NCBI GenBank assembly: GCA_030407005.1
Contig: JAUDYN010000006.1
Span: forward strand, 3,658,001-3,722,000
Direction of reading: 5' to 3'
Origin: Desarmillaria ectypa
Lineage: Eukaryota > Basidiomycota > Agaricomycetes > Agaricales > Physalacriaceae
Length of the DNA: 64,000 nt
Shown: positions 58,298-64,000 of the stretch, piece after piece
How the letters are laid out: the number at the start of each line of letters is the position of its first letter
Numbering within the stretch: the stretch's first letter is position 1
Made by a program: the position numbers and the translations under genes
Notes under the pieces: generated by a model
The model's database searches: none
The model's input: the letters and a program-made list of their open reading frames with translations, nothing else
Told to the model about the DNA's origin: nothing

Positions 58298-58600
58298 GGG
58301 CCCTCTCGCGTAGGGATCCTTCCCGTTCTGAAGTATTCATAATTGGGAGCTTGGAAGCAGAATCATAGGCATCAGGTTTGGAAGTGGGTGCGAGCTCATG
58401 AGGAGTTAAGCTCTGGGTCATGTGTCTGAAGACTTGTGGTAAATAGATAAGAAAGTTCGCATGAAATTCAGGATTGACATTGATATAGGTATACGATGCT
58501 CTGTTTGGAGGCGGGGGGGAGACGATGGGAGTTGTAAAAGGAACTAACCTGGCGGAATCTGGTCTGGTCCTTAGTTTATATCCCCAAAATTACAGGAGGC

Positions 58601-58695
58601 TCAGATATGATGTAATGGCTAACATTACCGCCTTTCATGCACGGCTGAATGCTATCTCTACGCGGTAGCTCGCGGTTCGATTCCCCGTATCCGAA
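58601..58695 (+). tRNA. tRNA-Glu(UUC)-like gene with a 23-nt intron, possibly decayed
   Basis: A full cloverleaf can be drawn. Acceptor TCAGATA/TATCCGA (one A-C mismatch); D-arm ATGT-AATGGCTA-ACAT; anticodon stem ACCGC/GCGGT, perfect, with loop CTTTCA and anticodon TTC (58634-58636). The intron is at the canonical site after base 37 (58638-58660). T-arm CGCGG-TTCGATT-CCCCG has one C-C mismatch. The discriminator base is A, and a T7 run follows at 58718-58724. The two mismatches suggest a tRNA pseudogene or the head of a SINE, since similar units lie nearby and at 40583-40670. Confidence 0.6.
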
Positions 58696-59307
58696 GTGGT
58701 GCGGTGCAAAATAGATATTTTTTTACACCCGAATTATCTGTTTGCTGCTCCCTTTGGTCCACCACTCGCGTATGGGAAAAGATATTCGTTGTATGTCCTA
58801 CATTTGATTTATCTTTCATTGCAATGCTAATTGTGGAAGGCTGCCTGGGTGCGTCTGCTGTTTGAAAAACTTGATATGGCTTGGATTATAATCTTTGGTG
58901 CACGTTTTTGAAGGTGCATGAAATGTTCCATTGATTTTCCTTACTCGCTCGTCTGAGATACTTGAGATTAGTGTAACGAATACAGGCTCGAGATCTTATT
59001 ATGGAATATCTTTTTGTGAAGGTGAGAATGTTGAATTCTCAGGCCTCTGCGATAGTCGCCGCTTCTGATGTCAACTTTTGGGATCGCTTTTATGGTGGCC
59101 GATGGTAGGATGTGGAAAGAAAATCCAAAATAAAATGGATGTGTCTTTCAGTACACATGACTGTAGATTATTATAATTGTAGACTCTCGCAGAAACTGTT
59201 ACAAAAAATGCGGTGTCTTCGGTGAGATTGGAGATTCCTCGTTTCTAGCTTGGCTGTTTCTGGACACATACTCAAGGAATGGGTAATTCCTGCTGTACAT
59301 ATACCCT

Positions 59308-59402
59308 ACTAATATAGTATGATGGCTACATTTACTGCTGGATGCGGTACTTCGAGGTTCGATTCTCTCTATCTGGTCATGGATAACCGAACCAGCATTT
59401 TT
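59308..59402 (+). repeat. tRNA-Glu-derived unit d (intron deleted)
   Basis: ATATAGTATGATGGCTACAT aligns with the acceptor and D-arm of the unit at 58601. After a deletion of the anticodon loop, GCGGTACTTCGAGGTTCGAT and TCTCTCTATCTGG align with its 3' half. A T5 run follows at 59398-59402. Confidence 0.45.
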
Positions 59403-60929
59403 CCCCACGTACCTGACTTACTTTAGCGGTTCCTTTATTTTTCCCCTGATCGTGCTCCTATCTCGTATTTGTCAACTAGGTGCCCAATCTATGAGAACTG
59501 TCTATAATTATTCTTGCTATCATAGTCTTCTTGCTGGCAGCCGTTAACGGCAGTCTATCCAAACAATGATCATTTTTGAAGGTTTCAACTTGGGGCGAGT
59601 GCACGAAGCGGGCTTAGTGATTGCAAGTTAAATGTATCTGAATTACCGAGTTCAGATTTAGACGAATAACGAGAGCATAGTATCCTTGTTAAACCAAGAA
59701 GACATCGTTTTACATCCTTTCAGCGCAGTCCTGGGAGGTGATTTTAGAGAAGATGATAGAAAATGTCCAAGGATCGGGAGGATATTTCCGCAGTTGAAAA
59801 TTGGAGATATCCGTTCCACTTCGATTTTCCCAGCTCCGTTCGCATGAGGCTTGACCCGAATCATCACAGTGGCACCAACTTTGCATTGGCAAGTCTCTCA
59901 TCCAGCCGCAGGCAACATTCAGCTAATGAAGAAGAGAAACAAGGAAGTGTACCGTTGACAACCTTGAACGCAAGTGCATGCGAAGTGGAACTCTTGGAAG
60001 CATGTCTTGAGACTCGTAAGGACGTCCCTACCCATGAGATAACCTGAGAAATCCTAAACAGTTTCCGCAAGCCTGAGTATAAAGCACTTGAAAATTGAAG
60101 GGAGTCGCGAGCGATGTTGTCAGTAGCGAGAGAACTTGAAGCTGGTTCAGCAGAATACCGCCCAGTGCTTGCTCCCGATGATAATAAGTAACTGGCGTTG
60201 TATGAGACCTGTTATTGGACCCTTATAGTGAGCAAGCGAAGAAATTATCTCTAGTTCTAGCGACTGCTCGACAAGTTCCCTTCGTTTCGCGACAAGTCTC
60301 GGAATAAGAGGAATCACGTCGTTGTGGATGATTTTGAGGCAGGCATAGCTATGTGGAATGCCGGGCAAGGGGGTGCCGAAACCGACATGATCAATGATGG
60401 CCAGTTTCTTTCTCGACGAATCCAAATGCAGACGAACGCAAGAGGAACATCCAGTAGCATCCACGATTATGTGCACCCTCCATGCCTCATTAAAATTGAG
60501 CGTGTACAACCAGTGCATGTTTGGAAGTTTCCATATAGTAAGTCGGCCTGCTTCTTTTCGAATGCGACATCCTTAAAAGTTCACCTATCGTTCATGAATC
60601 ATCGACATACGTGTCCATTTAGTTTCATAAAGCTCCCATTTGACATATGACATGTACCGTAGAGGTGAAAACACTCTTAAACCTCCTTTCCAGCATGTTA
60701 CATCAGTTCTGCTACAGCAATTCCCTGGACTTCAACCGTCAGTCATGGCCCGGTATTGACGCTGTGCACGAGTAAAACCACCACCAACTCGTTCTTGTTT
60801 CTTTACTTGCCCAATATTCTTAGTGGTCATACTCTCCGGCCTAAAGCTTGAGCTGATAGGCTTCTTGATACAATCTAGTGTCGAGTTCTGATATATCAAT
60901 GACAGTGACGAAACAGACAACAGAACAGT
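59403..60929. other. Intergenic stretch with possible kinase-like remnant
   Basis: The minus strand near 60380-60250 reads GIPHSYACLKIIHNDVIPLI, which loosely recalls fungal kinase-like proteins, but no motif confirms it. Confidence 0.25.
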
Positions 60930-62210
60930 AAGGCCCCATTGATACATCCACACCCTTCTCTCTCACACAAGATCTCTCTCCACACTAGCCTCATCTCCGC
61001 AGATATTACCATGGTCATAATCTGGAGCGTTGCGGGACATAGCCGCAATTCAAATTGCACAAACTTCAACGTTTATTTCACACGTGAGCTCCCTCAGAAT
61101 GTCACTTGGATTATGATTAATAGGATTAATAGTACCTTTGAGCGAACACATTTTCCTGAACACTGGTGGTAGCCCTGATTCTAATAACACACCCTCTGAT
61201 CCGACAGTAAACTGGAACGCTACTGCGAATGCCTAAGACTACCCGTGTACCAGTACCCCCTCCCCCCATTTATATCAATGCACTATTCATATCATTATAT
61301 CATAGTGGAATAACGCCGCGCAAGTCTCTGGTATCATCCTTTTGATCGGTTTGTGCTCTAATTTCCAGGACTTTGTTTGAATGCGAGTCGCCTGATTTGC
61401 TAAACCAGTTGTCTCTCGTACATATTTGCTATCGCCCAAAGTGCATCAAACAACGACACTATCTCACTCATCCTTGATTCTACCCTCAGGGTTAGCTGTG
61501 TCAGCTTCTTCATAACCTTACGGTTCTCTTCCTGAGAAAATTTTACTTTAGTGACCTTGAGATCACAACCGAATTCATAAGCAAAGGAATTTTCTTTCCA
61601 GGTGTACATCATTTATATGAGGGTTACTCTGCAACGTAGTACTGTCCTGAAAGTGTACTGCATCATCATCACAGTTACACTTTGTTCGCATTTCTCTCTC
61701 TCATGCTCTAGTTTTACGTGCTCACCCCTTTGTTTTACGGAAAAGGTTGGTCGCTTGTATGATATGTGTCATCGTGATCACAACTGCAGTATGTGGGTTC
61801 CGACAACGAAACGAAATCTTCGTAGTACCCATTGGGACTGCATTTGACTTCACCTAACTGCGTTTTTCCGTTCCTGGAACTCCCAAGGGTTTTGGTACTG
61901 TCCATCTGTTTCCTCCCTAGTGCATGAACTCAAGGGACCACTCTTGATTCGTAATCGTTTCATCGATTTGTTGTTACTTACCTTAAACTCTCAATAAGTA
62001 GAATTTTTGCGGAATACTACCATGCCTTGCCATTTTATGTGTTTCTGTGAGTCCCTTGTTACAACATCAAGTTTTTGTGGTCGGGTAGCGGTTACATGGT
62101 CACAAAATGGTCTGCAATGTTGGTCGGGTTCTACATATTCGCTGACCCAGGTTTCTCGTGATAAGCTCACCTGGGCTAGTCTTGGTATGTATTTTATCAG
62201 TATGATATTA
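60930..62210 (+). pseudogene. Broken DUF4436 paralog
   Basis: Exon-like pieces follow the order of the gene at 15791-17370: KISLHTSLISADI (60969), NCTNFNVYF, NWNATANA then a stop (about 61211), then TLQRS and YCIIITVTL (about 61628). Then LVACMICVIVITTAVCGFRQ, RNEIFVVPIGTAFDFT, a stop at about 61857, LRFSVPGTPKGFG, and FYIFADPG with KLTWASL near 62130-62190. Stops and frame changes throughout show that it is no longer functional. Confidence 0.75.
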
Positions 62211-62710
62211 TAGTGGCATAGATACTGATGAACTCATAGTGGATGCACTAGAAGTCAAGCATTGCGCACCGAAGTTCTGGGTATTTGCCACAAGCTCAAT
62301 CACGCGTATGCTGAAGCTATCAAAGAATGTACCTCGACTACTATATGCCGACTGTTTTAGAACCATATAAAGTACGCTGTGTATTCTTCTCCGTTATTGC
62401 ATTTCTAGAAAACGTTAAAGAACGCGATATTATTTGCCCTATGATATGAGTATCAATTTAGTTTAGTCGTTATTAATGGTAGCATGTGGATTTAACACCA
62501 AAACATTGGTGTTTGATATTTACGAGGAATGAACACTTCGAAGCTGCTTGTTGTACTAGTGTTGGCACAAAATTGAAAGTAAAAGTTGTCGGTCCGACAC
62601 GAATTTCAATTTCGGTGACGTGTCGCACGTGGGTTCTTTAGGGCAGGGCGAAATCACACGGCGTCGGACGTGTCGACCGGCGTCCTATTGCACGAATTAC
62701 TTCCACCACG
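62211..62710. other. Upstream region of SEC31
   Basis: No TATA box seen. GGTGACGTGTCGCACGTGGG at 62615-62634 holds a CACGTG E-box and a TGACGT half-site. Confidence 0.35.
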
Positions 62711-64000
62711 ATGAAACTAAAGGAGATCCACAGGACCTCGACGTTTACCTGGTCTCCGACTTCCTCTCTTCCTCTCATAGCGACAGGCACGGTCGCCGGT
62801 GCCCTCGACGAGTCCTTCAGCAACGAAAGCCAGCTCGAAATCTGGGCGCCCAATTTTCTGGACAAGAATGAATTTGACTTGGGGATAGAGGGACAGTCTG
62901 GACCGAAAGGCTCTGTGAAGGATACATCGAGGTAAGGCGGATCGTTGCTGTGCTGCTGGGTGGATGCTGATGCAGCCAAATACAGGTTCAACCGGTTGAC
63001 ATGGGGGTACGTCGACAGTAGTCGACCACGGGGTGTCATTGCGGCTGGTATGGAGAACGGCGAGCTCGCGCTGTGGGATCCGGCGAAGATTCTTGCCGGT
63101 GCTGGGTGCGTCGCTGTGGTGTAGCCTTTTTTTCTCTGTTCTCTGAGCGCGTCCTACAGCTCCAGCGAGTCCCTCATCCTGCGGAATACGAACCACACCG
63201 GGCCGGTCAGAGCCTTGGACTTTAACCCGCTGCAGACTCACCTCTTGTCGTCCGGTGCCGTTAATGGAGAGGTTCGTAGTCGTCGTTTGATGTAGCTGCT
63301 TTCGCTCTGACCTTGGTGCAGGTCTGTATATGGGATCTCAAGGACCCTACGAAGCCGTATGCCCCGACGCCTGGATCTAGGAGTACGAAGTTGGACGAGA
63401 TTACGTCGGTTGCATGGAATCAGCAAGTTCCGTATGTACTTGCAGGAGCGAGCACGACGGGCTATACTGTCGTTTGGGATCTCAGAGGGAAACGGGAGGT
63501 CGTCGCTCTGGCGTACGGAGGTGGAGCCGGAACGCTTGCAGGCCAAGTCAGCGCGACGAATGGTCTTGCTGTTGGTGGACGGAGAGGGATGAGCGCCATC
63601 GCCTGGCATCCAGATAACGTGCGTCCTATCGCTGCATCTCCGACAATGTGCTCACTCTATCATTCAGGCTACCAGACTTGTTACGGCATCCGAAGATGAT
63701 TCTTCTCCTATCATCATGGTCTGGGACCTTCGTAACGCGCGCGCTCCGGAGAAAATTCTTACTGGCCACGAGAAGGGTGTCCTGTCTCTGTCTTGGTGCA
63801 AGCAAGACGCTGATATGCTCTTGTCTTGTGGTAAGGATAACAGGGCGCTTTGCTGGAATCCCCAGACGTCTGAGATTATTGGCGAGCTCCCGAGCGCGTC
63901 GAACTGGGCGTTCCAAGTCGAATGGTGTCCTCGTAATCCTGACCTCCTCGCTACTGCCTTCTTCGATGGTACTGTTGGTATTCATTCTATCCAATCGACC
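62711..64000 (+). CDS. sec31: SEC31, COPII outer-coat protein (5' part)
   Basis: Exons 62711-62931, 62986-63105, 63160-63271, 63322-63618 and 63668 to beyond the window end; 361 residues are visible. The start [16 protein letters not shown] and then [20 protein letters not shown] is the characteristic Sec31 N-terminus. WD40 repeats follow, with signatures such as [76 protein letters not shown] and [12 protein letters not shown]. The family forms the outer cage of COPII vesicles at ER exit sites together with Sec13. The Sec13-binding segment and the Pro-rich region lie outside the window. Introns are 50-54 nt. Confidence 0.95.

Overview
The window reads as nuclear DNA of a filamentous basidiomycete, most likely an Agaricomycete. 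The coding genes are split by many very short introns (about 42-68 nt) with GTRNGT-type donors, and the gene set fits: a DUF4436 membrane protein, a Hap3/NF-YB subunit, SEC31, a small fungal metallothionein, and Zn2Cys6 and C2H2 regulators. The species is not identifiable by eye. All exon models below were assembled by hand from reading frame, splice signals and, where available, paralog comparison.

Layout. 0-0.3 kb: tail of an unidentified gene. 2-3 kb: short-chain dehydrogenase (SDR) copy 1. 3.4-6.7 kb: a gene-poor stretch with repeated TATA-box modules, many preceded by GATGACCT. 7.2-8.5 kb: a bHLH-zipper regulator. 9.9-10.9 kb: a decayed tandem repeat and a second, inverted copy of a 106-108 bp core promoter. 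11.6-12.1 kb: HAP3. 13.7-14.6 kb: pseudogene fragment and dispersed repeat R1. 15.8-17.4 kb: DUF4436 gene with ten exons. 17.4-19.9 kb: a solo LTR, a dead SDR copy and an intact SDR copy. 20.2-23.5 kb: two decayed copies of one ~500 bp segment. 24.8-25.1 kb: a 37-residue metallothionein hidden in three small exons. 25.4-30 kb: nucleotidyltransferase-fold protein, C2H2 protein and NmrA-like protein. 32.9-34.7 kb: LTR remnants. 35.1-38 kb: conserved hypothetical gene and alpha/beta hydrolase. 38.8-39.1 kb: an array of five hairpins whose outer stems differ in sequence but remain complementary. 40.6-45.6 kb: repeats and a broken F-box gene. 45.7-47.6 kb: a 62-residue Zn2Cys6 protein and a C2H2 protein. 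47.6-62.3 kb: mostly decayed sequence with a kinase pseudogene, LTRs, a cluster of tRNA-derived Pol III-like units and a DUF4436 pseudogene. 62.7-64 kb: 5' part of SEC31.

There is no obvious metabolic cluster. The dominant theme is duplication followed by decay: SDR (two live, one dead), DUF4436 (one live, one dead), the terminal exon at 0.1 kb (second copy at 13.8 kb) and at least five dispersed repeat families. The items I would look at first are the hairpin array, the tRNA-Glu-derived units that keep a tRNA intron, the duplicated promoter, and the two very small multi-exon genes.
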